Shown: positions 8,262 through 16,641 of the stretch, piece after piece | Position numbering within the stretch: the stretch's first letter is position 1 | Layout of the letters: every line of letters starts with the position of its first letter | The notes under the pieces: model-generated | What the model was told of the DNA's origin: nothing | Seen by the model: only the letters and a program-made list of their open reading frames with translations | Databases searched by the model: none | DNA from: an uncultured Candidatus Saccharibacteria bacterium | GTDB lineage: Bacteria; Patescibacteriota; Saccharimonadia; Saccharimonadales; UBA4665 | Assembly: GCA_937892705.1 (NCBI GenBank) | Contig: CALBGR010000006.1 | Coordinates: forward strand, 61,349-125,348 | Reading direction: 5' to 3' | DNA length: 64,000 nt | Made by a program: the position numbers and the translations under genes

Positions 8262-9563
8262 TTACCGTTTTGTGCCTTCTGGCCAAAGTACCGCTACTTG
8301 ATTTTGCATATTTTCGGCAAATTCTTCGCCACATGAGCCAAGCACACCAAGCCCCCAGATATTTTCAGCAAACATGCTACGCATAATCTCTACAATGGAT
8401 TCTTTCGTTACATTTTTAATTCGTTGAGGCACTTTATAATAATCTTCTATTCCGTCATCAAAGAAATACCGACCGCTATAACCACTCGCAGTACCTCCTA
8501 CGGTCTGCGCACTGCGCTGGAATCGCCCCAATGAATACTGCTGCGCGGCCACAATATCTGCCTGATCCAATTTTCCTTCAAATACATTACTCAGTTCACG
8601 CACAATAATTTCAAACAGTTTTGATACATTTTTTGGCATTACCTGCGCACCAATCCACCAGCCGCTATTCAGCCGTGCTTGTCCGAAGCCTGAGCTCATG
8701 CCATATACTAATCCGTGTTCACGAGCAGTACCGAGAATCTTTGAGTACAGCGTTTCAACCAACAGCGTATTCGCAAGACTGAGCGCATCGACTTCCGCTT
8801 CGCTCAATCGGCGGTTCATAAAGGTGTCTAAATAGAAATATACATTCTTAACACTGGCATTATGAATATATAGCGGATGTGTGAGGTGTTTTGGCTTTTC
8901 TTTTGGTAGCACAAATCGACTGCGGCCTTGTGGCAGTTCAATATTTTCAAACATATACTCAATCTGGCGCCGTCTGCCCGGAGTAATATTGCCACCAATA
9001 ACAAACCGCATATTAGAAGTTGTATGGGTGCGCTTGTAGTGTGCCTGAATATCTTTCAACTGCACATTATCCATGAGCTCAAGGCGCTCTTGATCAGTCT
9101 TTGCCGCAAAGCCATATGTTTGGCGCAGCGCCAAACTTAGATGACGAAAATGATTATTCGAACGCGATGCCAACTCTTCGCGCACGTTCCCTACTTCAGC
9201 TTGAAACTCTTCTTCCAAAAAGAGCGGCTGCGTAATAGCAGTCAGCGTAAGATCTAAAATTCGCTCCCATTCAAAATCTGCACATTCAGCTTCGTAGATA
9301 ATATCGTACGCGCTTGTTGATGCATTATTGTACGCACCATTTTTTTCAAATTCTGCCTGAAATACACGCGCTTTTGGATATTGTTTGTTAGCACCAAGTA
9401 ACACGTGTTCCATGAGATGCGGCGCTTCCCATTTTTCGGGTTCTACTAGGTACTCACCTGCCCGAAAGTTTATTTCAAACGTCATGACACTGGCGTCAGG
9501 TATGTGTACTAGCAGTCCTTTTGCGCCATTTGACAATTGTAACTCACTAACCGTATGCTTCAC
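8262..9563 (-). CDS. M16 family zinc metallopeptidase
   Basis: 433 residues. The inverted zinc motif HxxEH is present as His49-Leu-Met-Glu52-His53, and the downstream ligand is Glu123 in EVGNVREE. This is the pitrilysin/insulinase-type active half; the second half (from ~230) is the usual inactive M16C-like domain. No signal peptide, so it is probably a cytoplasmic peptide-degrading enzyme, as in other short bacterial M16 proteins. The start is GTG at 9563, preceded by AGGA about 9 nt upstream. Lies between secA and prfB. Confidence 0.9.
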   Translation of the reverse strand: MKHTVSELQLSNGAKGLLVHIPDASVMTFEINFRAGEYLVEPEKWEAPHLMEHVLLGANKQYPKARVFQAEFEKNGAYNNASTSAYDIIYEAECADFEWERILDLTLTAITQPLFLEEEFQAEVGNVREELASRSNNHFRHLSLALRQTYGFAAKTDQERLELMDNVQLKDIQAHYKRTHTTSNMRFVIGGNITPGRRRQIEYMFENIELPQGRSRFVLPKEKPKHLTHPLYIHNASVKNVYFYLDTFMNRRLSEAEVDALSLANTLLVETLYSKILGTAREHGLVYGMSSGFGQARLNSGWWIGAQVMPKNVSKLFEIIVRELSNVFEGKLDQADIVAAQQYSLGRFQRSAQTVGGTASGYSGRYFFDDGIEDYYKVPQRIKNVTKESIVEIMRSMFAENIWGLGVLGSCGEEFAENMQNQVAVLWPEGTKR

Positions 9564-9616
9564 GAAGTTCTATCCTATCTCTTTTGTTTCTGGCAACACA
9601 TTATATGCTTTTTATA

Positions 9617-12214
9617 TTAGCGACGTCGCCGTGCCTTTGCTTTACGCTGACGCTCCGCCTTACGCGCTTTCTTTTTGTTAGTAGTTTTTTTAGTAGCAGC
9701 AGTATTAGATTTTGGCCTGAAGTCCTCATCTGAAACTGAACTACCTTCAGTAATCTGATCAGCATTGGCAACAGACCTGCGCGCAGCACGCGTCAGCTCA
9801 GTTTCAGTCGGACGATCAAGCTGATCTTCACTCACTGGCTCTGCATGGAAGAGAATACGAAGTACTTCATGCCGCAAATTTGCTTGCATTTCATCAAATA
9901 GAATTTGACCCTGCTTACGATACTCAACCAGTGGATCACGCTGCCCCACGCTCATCCAGTGAATACCTTCACGCAGATGCTCCATGTTCTCAAGGTGTTG
10001 CATCCAAAGATTATCAAGCACCTGCAAGTATACATCGCGTTCTACTTTGCGCATTATTTCCGGCGTAAATGCCGCTTCTCGAGCTTCATACAACTCATTC
10101 GCCGCAATTACGAGAACCTCTTGCACCTTATCTGCTTCGGAGTCAAAAATACGATCTAGTGTTGGCTCGTCAAACGGAAATACACTCTTAATAACATCTT
10201 CAAATTGATCGGTTGTTGCAAGTGAAGAAGATAGCATAGCCCTCACTTCTTCTTCGATAAATACCTTAATGCGCTTTGATACGTCTGTTTTATGTAAAAT
10301 ATCACGACGAATCGCATAAGTAGCTTTACGGTGCCGGTTCATCACATCGTCGTACTTCACCACGTTTTTTCGCTGATCAAAATGAAAACCTTCTACCTTT
10401 TTCTGTGCACCTTCCAGGCTGCGAGAAATCATGCGGTTTTCAATTGGCATATCTTCAGCAACTTTCAGTCGGCTCATAAGCCCTGCGATACGCTCGCCGC
10501 CAAAAATACGCATCAAATCGTCTTCAGTACTTACAAAGAACTGGGTTACACCCGGATCGCCTTGTCGTCCGGCACGACCACGCAGCTGATTATCAATACG
10601 TCGTGATTCATGCCGTTCCGAACCAATGACAAATAAGCCACCAAGCTCTTTGACGCCTTCACCCAGCACGATGTCGGTACCACGACCAGCAATGTTGGTA
10701 GCAAGTGTTACAGCACCTTTCTCACCAGCCTTTGCGATAATTGCGGCTTCTCGCTCATTATTCTTCGCATTTAAAAGCTGATGTGGTATGCCTTCTTTAG
10801 TAAGCATTTTAGAAAGCAATTCATTCTTTTCGATAGACACCGTACCGATCAGCACCGGCTGACCTTTGGTATGCAGCATCTTTACTTCCTGAACGATAGC
10901 CTTGAACTTGCCTGCTTCTGTCTTGTAAATACGATCGCTACGATCTTCTCGAATGACTGGGCGATTCGGCGGAATTTCCACGACATCTAACTTGTAGATT
11001 TGATGGAACTCCTCGGCCTCAGTCATTGCGGTACCGGTCATACCAGCAAGCTTCTCATACAGACGGAAATAGTTCTGGAACGAGATCGTCGCCAGTGTCA
11101 TAGATTCTTGTTGAACTTCGACCCCTTCTTTCGCCTCAATTGCCTGGTGTAGACCTTCGTTGTACCTGCGACCCGGCAGCAAACGACCAGTAAACTCATC
11201 AACAATGACAATTTGGCCATCGTTTGTAACTACGTAGTCTTTGTCACGTTTAAATAAAGCTTGTGCGCGTAACGCCTGCTCTAAGTGGTAGATAGTCCGT
11301 ATATTTTGTGTTGCATACAGGCTTTCAATACCAAGGATTTTTTGAACCTTTTCTACACCTTCGTCAGTCAAAATAACAGTTTTACGCTTTTCGTCTACCT
11401 CATAATCTTTGTCACGTTTCAACTGACGAACAACTTTAGCAAACTGCACATATGCACTACCGCTTGTCACGCTTGGCGCTGAAATAATGAGCGGCGTACG
11501 AGCTTCGTCGATCAATATAGAGTCTACCTCGTCAACAATTGCAAAGTGCAGATCCCGCTGGCGCAGCTGATCGACCTCACGAACCATGTTGTCGCGCAGA
11601 TAATCAAAACCAAACTCATTATTGGTGCCGTACGTCACATCAGCAGCATATGCCTCCTGACGAGTGCATGGCTTAAGATGTTTCAAGCGTTCATCGTCAT
11701 GGTTTTCGCTTGTAAAACTTGGGTCATAAATAAATGATTGATCTGCAATAATTACACCTACACTGAGCCCCAAAAAATGATACACTTGCCCCATCCAACC
11801 AGCATCACGCTGTGCTAAGTAATCATTCACAGTCACTACATGCACACCCTTGCCAGTCAGTGCATTGAGATATACTGGCGCAGTTGCCACCAACGTCTTA
11901 CCTTCACCGGTTTTCATTTCGGCAACATTACCCTCGTGCAATACCATACCGCCAATTAGCTGCACATCGAAATGTCGCATGCCAAGCACACGATCAGCAG
12001 CTTCACGAACCACCGCAAACGCATCAGGCAAAATCGCATCAAGTGACTCTTTTTTAAGCCGCTTTTTCAAAACTTCAGTTTGCTGCTGAAGTTTTTCATC
12101 AGACATTTTTTTATATTTATCTTCTAATGCATTAATCGCCTTTACACGCTTTTTGAGCCGCTTAACAGTTTTTGCCTGAGGATCACCAAGAATTTTCTTT
12201 AAAACAGTATGCAC
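9617..12214 (-). CDS. secA: Preprotein translocase ATPase SecA
   Basis: The motor of the Sec pathway, 865 residues. Visible marks: MKTGEGKTL (Walker A), VHVVTVNDYLAQRDAGWMG, the DEVDSILIDEARTP DEAD box, and GRAGRQGDPG in the second RecA-like domain. The C-terminal tail is Lys/Arg-rich and lacks the zinc-binding CxCxSG motif that binds SecB, consistent with a monoderm without SecB. The start is GTG at 12214 with GGGAG about 10 nt upstream; an ATG is not available near the family start. It moves pre-proteins such as the surface protein, LCP and CHAP enzymes of this window. Confidence 0.97.
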   Translation of the reverse strand: MHTVLKKILGDPQAKTVKRLKKRVKAINALEDKYKKMSDEKLQQQTEVLKKRLKKESLDAILPDAFAVVREAADRVLGMRHFDVQLIGGMVLHEGNVAEMKTGEGKTLVATAPVYLNALTGKGVHVVTVNDYLAQRDAGWMGQVYHFLGLSVGVIIADQSFIYDPSFTSENHDDERLKHLKPCTRQEAYAADVTYGTNNEFGFDYLRDNMVREVDQLRQRDLHFAIVDEVDSILIDEARTPLIISAPSVTSGSAYVQFAKVVRQLKRDKDYEVDEKRKTVILTDEGVEKVQKILGIESLYATQNIRTIYHLEQALRAQALFKRDKDYVVTNDGQIVIVDEFTGRLLPGRRYNEGLHQAIEAKEGVEVQQESMTLATISFQNYFRLYEKLAGMTGTAMTEAEEFHQIYKLDVVEIPPNRPVIREDRSDRIYKTEAGKFKAIVQEVKMLHTKGQPVLIGTVSIEKNELLSKMLTKEGIPHQLLNAKNNEREAAIIAKAGEKGAVTLATNIAGRGTDIVLGEGVKELGGLFVIGSERHESRRIDNQLRGRAGRQGDPGVTQFFVSTEDDLMRIFGGERIAGLMSRLKVAEDMPIENRMISRSLEGAQKKVEGFHFDQRKNVVKYDDVMNRHRKATYAIRRDILHKTDVSKRIKVFIEEEVRAMLSSSLATTDQFEDVIKSVFPFDEPTLDRIFDSEADKVQEVLVIAANELYEAREAAFTPEIMRKVERDVYLQVLDNLWMQHLENMEHLREGIHWMSVGQRDPLVEYRKQGQILFDEMQANLRHEVLRILFHAEPVSEDQLDRPTETELTRAARRSVANADQITEGSSVSDEDFRPKSNTAATKKTTNKKKARKAERQRKAKARRRR

Positions 12215-12321
12215 TTTTATTAAACTCCCTACTTCAAATAGTTGTATGCTTTATTCTCTATTGTAACGCTTCTGTCCGCTCAGCGCGAATAAAAAATTAC
12301 TTTTACAACATGTTTTACAAA

Positions 12322-12675
12322 TCAGCCACGAAAACGCGCGAAAAGACGTCGACGCAGCCTATTGTGGGAGTGCGCATCCTTATATTTTTTCAGCTGGCCT
12401 TTTAGCTTTGTCTCCACGATATCTATCGCAGCAAACATATTAATGGTCGTTTCGCTAGCTTCTAAACTTTCTTTTGGCAAATGGAGCACTACTGTACAGG
12501 TACATTGCTGTTTGTCTTTTGCCTTTGACTCCTTGAGTTTCACTTCAGCATGAATACTTTTGCGTGCATGACGAGAAACATACCTATCCAGCTTGCCGAT
12601 TTTTTTAGCAACGTATTTCTTCAACTCTGGTGTTAATGTAGTATGCTGTGAGCTTATTTCAAGTCTTTCAATCAT
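12322..12675 (-). CDS. hpf: Ribosome hibernation promoting factor, short form (HPF/RaiA family)
   Basis: 117 residues with the S30AE fold: MIERLEISSQHTTLTPELK at the start and basic helices (KKIGKLDRYVSRHARK). It binds the 30S A/P-site region and inactivates or stabilises ribosomes in slow growth. Only the N-terminal ribosome-binding domain is present; the dimerising C-terminal domain of long HPF is missing, so 100S dimers by the long-HPF route are not expected. It is encoded 10 nt downstream of serS and upstream of secA. In many bacteria hpf also directly precedes secA. Confidence 0.9.
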   Translation of the reverse strand: MIERLEISSQHTTLTPELKKYVAKKIGKLDRYVSRHARKSIHAEVKLKESKAKDKQQCTCTVVLHLPKESLEASETTINMFAAIDIVETKLKGQLKKYKDAHSHNRLRRRLFARFRG

Positions 12676-12685
12676 TTGTATCTCC

Positions 12686-13933
12686 TTATAATTTTTCTAT
12701 ATTCCCCATATACGGCCGGAGCACTTCAGGAATAATCACTTCGCCTTCAGGCGTTTGGTGATTTTCGATAATCGCAATTGCCATGCGACTATATGCGGCA
12801 GCCGTACCGTTTAGGGTATGCACAAAATCTATAGTTCCATCTTCAGTGCGATAACGAATATTCAGCCGACGAGCCTGGAAATCAGTAATGTTTGAGCAGC
12901 TCATTAACTCACGATATGACTTATCAACTGGACTCCAGTATTCAATATCATATTTTTTATACGCCGGCGCACCAAGATCACCGGCAGCAATACGCACACG
13001 CTGATACGGAATACTAAGCTGCTGACAAAGCTCCTCTTCGAGCTTTACCAGCTCCTGGTGCCAATGTTCACTATCTTCGGGTTTGCAAAATACATACAGT
13101 TCCAGTTTGTTAAACTGATGTACCCGATACAGGCCTTTACTGAACTTACCGTACGCACCTGCTTCTAAGCGATATGCTGGACTTAGCCCTACGTATAGTA
13201 GCGGCAAATCCTTGGCGTCAATAATTTCATCAGCATGATACCCGGTAATTGGAATTTCGGCTGTAGCAATAAGGTTGAGGTCCTCGTTTTCGATTTTGTA
13301 GATATCACGCTCTCCACCCCGAGGCAAGTAGCCGGTGCCTGCTGCAGTGCGGCTATTCACCATATGCGGCACCGTAATTGGTGTAAAACCATATTTCCGA
13401 GCAGTCTGTAGGCCAAATTGAAACAATGCAAGCTCCATATCTACCAGCCTATCTTTGAGGAAGTAGAATTTACTGCCTGCCACTTTCGCACCACGCTCGA
13501 AATCAATAACGTTTCGTTGTTCGCCCCACGTAAGATGGTCAACCGGCTCGAAGTCTTTTTGTGTCTCACCCCAACGAAATTCAGAGACATTACTTTCTTC
13601 TCCGCCCAGCGGCGTATCATCAGGAATAATGTTGGGAATTTCTTCAAGCAGCTCTCTATATTCCTTTTGAATTGTTTCTAAATATGCTTCTTTTTCCGCT
13701 AATTCAATCTTTATTTGCTTGCCTTCATCAATCAACACCTGATCCGGCTTGCCGCCTTTCATTTTAGCCGCATTTTCATTACGCTTCTGGCGTAATTCCT
13801 CTACACGTCCTAATAGTTCACGACGATTTTTATCAGCTTCTAAAACTTTAGAAATATCTACATCGTACCCTTTTTGTTTTGCTTTTTCTTGGACAAGTTC
13901 TGGGTTTTCTCGAATAAACTGAATGTCTAACAT
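12686..13933 (-). CDS. serS: Seryl-tRNA synthetase
   Basis: Class II synthetase of 415 residues. The N-terminal coiled-coil arm (~25-105) holds the tRNA-Ser long variable arm. Catalytic motifs include TAEIPITGYH, the motif 2 loop SPAYRLEAGAYGKFSKGLYRVHQF (split view: SPAYRLEAGAYG and GLYRVHQFNK) and motif 3 GTAAAYSRMAIAIIEN. Length is normal. ATG at 13933. It probably shares a transcript with hpf and secA downstream. Confidence 0.97.
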   Translation of the reverse strand: MLDIQFIRENPELVQEKAKQKGYDVDISKVLEADKNRRELLGRVEELRQKRNENAAKMKGGKPDQVLIDEGKQIKIELAEKEAYLETIQKEYRELLEEIPNIIPDDTPLGGEESNVSEFRWGETQKDFEPVDHLTWGEQRNVIDFERGAKVAGSKFYFLKDRLVDMELALFQFGLQTARKYGFTPITVPHMVNSRTAAGTGYLPRGGERDIYKIENEDLNLIATAEIPITGYHADEIIDAKDLPLLYVGLSPAYRLEAGAYGKFSKGLYRVHQFNKLELYVFCKPEDSEHWHQELVKLEEELCQQLSIPYQRVRIAAGDLGAPAYKKYDIEYWSPVDKSYRELMSCSNITDFQARRLNIRYRTEDGTIDFVHTLNGTAAAYSRMAIAIIENHQTPEGEVIIPEVLRPYMGNIEKL

Positions 13934-13953
13934 AATAACTTTATTATAGCTAT

Positions 13954-14739
13954 TTACTTTTTATTTTGCAGATGTTTCAGAGTAAGCTCGGTACGACTTC
14001 TAGCATAGGTGCAGAATTGGCATGGACCACCCATAAGATCATCCCCAACTGGCGGCATGTCTTCAGAGTCCATGCACGCTTTCATTTTTTTAATAGTTGA
14101 TTCTACCCAAGTATCGGTTCCGGTATACGGAATAACTTTGGTGCGGAATTCTAACCGATCATTAAAACCATCCAAATCAAACCGTCCATTGGTGTACACA
14201 AAATAGCCGGTGTTGCTGACCTTAAAACCATTTTGACGCAACAACCACTGATAGATCTCCATCTGACGCTTGTAGCTTACCTGCCACTCTGAATCAATAC
14301 TAACTTCTCTTTCCTTTGCAGTCGCTTTGTAGTCAACCACTATCAATTCCCCGTCGTCATTCACCCAAATATCATCAACAGCACCAAAAATATGCAAATT
14401 AGTTGGTTCATGCACATAAGCAACACCGGTAAAATTATGCCGCCAATCATCCAAATTTTCGTGTGCAAACGGAATCGCTGACACTTCGTGCTGTATCATA
14501 ATGGGATGCGGCTCACCCTTTTTTCGATATACATCAAACTCTTTTTTCAGTAATTCATCGATCGCTTTATTTATATTAAATGGCGGACTGTCGGGCCGCT
14601 TGATTTTCAGCCGTACATCAAGCCAAAAGCAACGCGGACACTGCATAAATAGCTCAATTTTCGAGCGCGAAATTTTGTACGCGGCTTTCTGCCCCGGCTG
14701 ATACGGCAGACTCCGCTCTTTCCAGTAATTACTAGCCAT
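13954..14739 (-). CDS. PD-(D/E)XK (RecB/Cas4-like) nuclease with four cysteines
   Basis: 261 residues. The RecB-type nuclease core is complete: Asp122/Asp123 in FGAVDDIWV, Asp136-Tyr-Lys138 in IVVDYKAT, and Gln159-x3-Tyr163 in RQMEIYQWLL. Two CxxC pairs flank the core, Cys34/Cys37 (QCPRC) and Cys240/Cys243 (GPCQFC). That is the arrangement that holds an iron-sulfur cluster in Cas4 and AddB-type nucleases. No cas genes or CRISPR arrays are near, so this is a standalone repair or DNA-processing enzyme rather than an obvious CRISPR component. It starts 18 nt after the rlmD-like stop, and a TATAAT box lies 8 nt before its ATG. Cluster binding is inference. Confidence 0.85.
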   Translation of the reverse strand: MASNYWKERSLPYQPGQKAAYKISRSKIELFMQCPRCFWLDVRLKIKRPDSPPFNINKAIDELLKKEFDVYRKKGEPHPIMIQHEVSAIPFAHENLDDWRHNFTGVAYVHEPTNLHIFGAVDDIWVNDDGELIVVDYKATAKEREVSIDSEWQVSYKRQMEIYQWLLRQNGFKVSNTGYFVYTNGRFDLDGFNDRLEFRTKVIPYTGTDTWVESTIKKMKACMDSEDMPPVGDDLMGGPCQFCTYARSRTELTLKHLQNKK

Positions 14740-14747
14740 TACTTTTC

Positions 14748-14753
14748 ATTATA
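14748..14753 (-). promoter_or_regulatory. Candidate -10 box placed for a leaderless nuclease mRNA
   Basis: TATAAT on the minus strand, 8 nt before ATG 14739, in the short gap after the methyltransferase stop. There is no Shine-Dalgarno sequence before that ATG, so transcription may begin at or next to the start codon. Confidence 0.5.
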
Positions 14754-14757
14754 CCTA

Positions 14758-16008
14758 CTACTTACGATGCAATACAGCTAATGTTTCAATATGTGGAGTT
14801 CGTGGGAAAAAATTAAAAATCTCAAAATGACTCACCGTATATTGCTCTTGAAGCTTCGCAAGATCTCGTGCCTGTGTTGCAGGATTGCAACTCAAATAAA
14901 TCACTTTGGGCGGCAACACTTCGAGCACTCTTTCAACTACTTTTTTATGCAAACCTGCACGCGGCGGATCGAAAATCACTAATTTATCACTAGTAATATA
15001 ATTTAGCACTTTTTCCGTGGACGCTTCGATAACTGTGGCATCAAGCTCACTCGCACGCGCATTTTCACTTGCCATCCTTGCAGACGCTGGATCAAGCTCA
15101 ACAAGATCTACACTATTTTCAGCTACACTCAGCCCGATACTTCCCGTACCAGCATACATATCTGTGATCGGCTGATTGGTAATCTGCGCTTTTATTCGCA
15201 CAAGCGCTTTCTCAAACACTGGGATATTTACCTGAAAAAACGAATCAACGTCGTAGACAAATTTTTTATTCAATAGCGTATCATACAGTAATACGTCACC
15301 TAGTTCGTACAAAAGTTTTGTTGGCACCGAAGCTGGACTTTTCGGATCTGAATGATAGACACGCAAGCCCTTGAGCTCCCGTGGTATACACACCTCTGGG
15401 AATGTCTCCGGCTTCACAAAAAGACTGGCCGCAGCTTCACCTGTTTGTGTACAACGTATGATAATTGTTTTTAGGTCCCCTGCCCGAACTTTTAGCTTTT
15501 GTAGTTCAGCAAGCATTGCACGTGCTGCCGTATCAATTGCAGGAAGCGCAAGTTTGCTACCAGTAACAATTTGTTTACCGTGAGTTCCTCGACGATAAAG
15601 TGCCAGATGCAACCCATCATCATCACCCCAAAACGAATATTCCATTTTGTTGCGATAATGCCACTGTCTACCATCATGCACAACATCACTATACTTGGGC
15701 AGTTTGATTTTTTCATGCGCAAATAGTTCTGTGACAATTTCTTTCTTATATGCATTTTCTGCATCAAACGTCATTATTTGCCATGGACTGGTAGCTAAAT
15801 AGTTTTCCTCTGCTGGCTCAATTCGCTCTACAGATGGCGCAATAATCTCCTCTGCAATACCTTCAGCATAACTTTTCTTTTTCTTCATAAACCGCACTTT
15901 TACAACTTCACCCGGAAGCGCATTCCACACAAAGACCTTTTTGCCACTTGAAAGCGTACCAAGTCCCTGACCACCATGCACCAATTTCTCAATTGTTACT
16001 TCTTCCAT
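14758..16008 (-). CDS. TRAM-domain RNA uracil-C5 methyltransferase (RlmD/RlmCD-like)
   Basis: 416 residues. An N-terminal TRAM domain (~1-58, IEKLVHGGQGLG) is followed by a SAM-dependent methyltransferase with MYAGTGSIGLSV (motif I, ~277-290), the FDPPRAGLH loop and the catalytic Cys in YLSCNPATQARDL. This family makes 5-methyluridine in 23S rRNA or tRNA. Unlike E. coli RlmD, the segment after the TRAM domain (LATSPWQIM) has no cysteines, so the [4Fe-4S] cluster site is gone. Which uridine it modifies cannot be decided. It starts 3 nt before the HAD gene's stop codon region and is probably cotranscribed with it. Confidence 0.88.
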   Translation of the reverse strand: MEEVTIEKLVHGGQGLGTLSSGKKVFVWNALPGEVVKVRFMKKKKSYAEGIAEEIIAPSVERIEPAEENYLATSPWQIMTFDAENAYKKEIVTELFAHEKIKLPKYSDVVHDGRQWHYRNKMEYSFWGDDDGLHLALYRRGTHGKQIVTGSKLALPAIDTAARAMLAELQKLKVRAGDLKTIIIRCTQTGEAAASLFVKPETFPEVCIPRELKGLRVYHSDPKSPASVPTKLLYELGDVLLYDTLLNKKFVYDVDSFFQVNIPVFEKALVRIKAQITNQPITDMYAGTGSIGLSVAENSVDLVELDPASARMASENARASELDATVIEASTEKVLNYITSDKLVIFDPPRAGLHKKVVERVLEVLPPKVIYLSCNPATQARDLAKLQEQYTVSHFEIFNFFPRTPHIETLAVLHRK

Positions 16009-16011
16009 ATA

Positions 16012-16635
16012 CTAATTAACACTTAAAACCTTTCGTATATCCTCTGGCGTAAACGCTACTTTGGTTGGTTTTTGCTTGTATAGTATCTCGGCATTATTGT
16101 AGCCCCATGTAACTGCAATTGCTTGTATACCGGCCCTTCTTGCAGCTTTTATATCGCGTACCTCATCACCTATATACCAACACCGTTCAGTCTCAATATT
16201 ATACTCCTTTATCGCACGCTTCAGCAGTGGTGTTTTCCCAAAAACCCCCGCACCGCCATACACTTTTGTAATGTATTGTTTAAGGTTGTATCGATCCAAA
16301 AAATGATTGATGTTAATATCGCTGTTTGAGCTGATAATAAACAGTTGATTACCATTTGCGTACAGTGCTCGTAAAAGATCGTCCATTTCTTTAAAAATAG
16401 GTATTTGATCAATGTATTGCGCCATTTCTTTCCTGCCTTTTAAGAACAAAAACGGCATACGCCACCACGGCATACCAAGTCTTCGAGCTATAGATATCAT
16501 TGAATGACCTCGTAGCTCTACCTTCTCGTGTTCATCTACAAGCTGCTTGCGTTTTGCCTCACGACGCAAAAACCCAAGGACATATTCGTAGCTATCGGCA
16601 ATTGTACCGTCAAAATCAAAAATAACTGTTGCCAT
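16012..16635 (-). CDS. HAD superfamily hydrolase (phosphoglycolate phosphatase-like)
   Basis: 207 residues with all HAD motifs: Asp7/Asp9 in IFDFDGTIADS, the Ser/Asn motif II in FIISSNSD, Lys in motif III (GKTPLLKRAI) and the GDEVRDIKAA motif IV acids. An alpha-helical C1 cap sits between motifs I and II, as in PGP/beta-phosphoglucomutase-like enzymes. It probably hydrolyses a small phosphorylated metabolite; the substrate is not readable from sequence. It starts 6 nt downstream of the heliorhodopsin-like gene and so is likely cotranscribed with it. Confidence 0.88.
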   Translation of the reverse strand: MATVIFDFDGTIADSYEYVLGFLRREAKRKQLVDEHEKVELRGHSMISIARRLGMPWWRMPFLFLKGRKEMAQYIDQIPIFKEMDDLLRALYANGNQLFIISSNSDININHFLDRYNLKQYITKVYGGAGVFGKTPLLKRAIKEYNIETERCWYIGDEVRDIKAARRAGIQAIAVTWGYNNAEILYKQKPTKVAFTPEDIRKVLSVN

Positions 16636-16641
16636 ACACTA

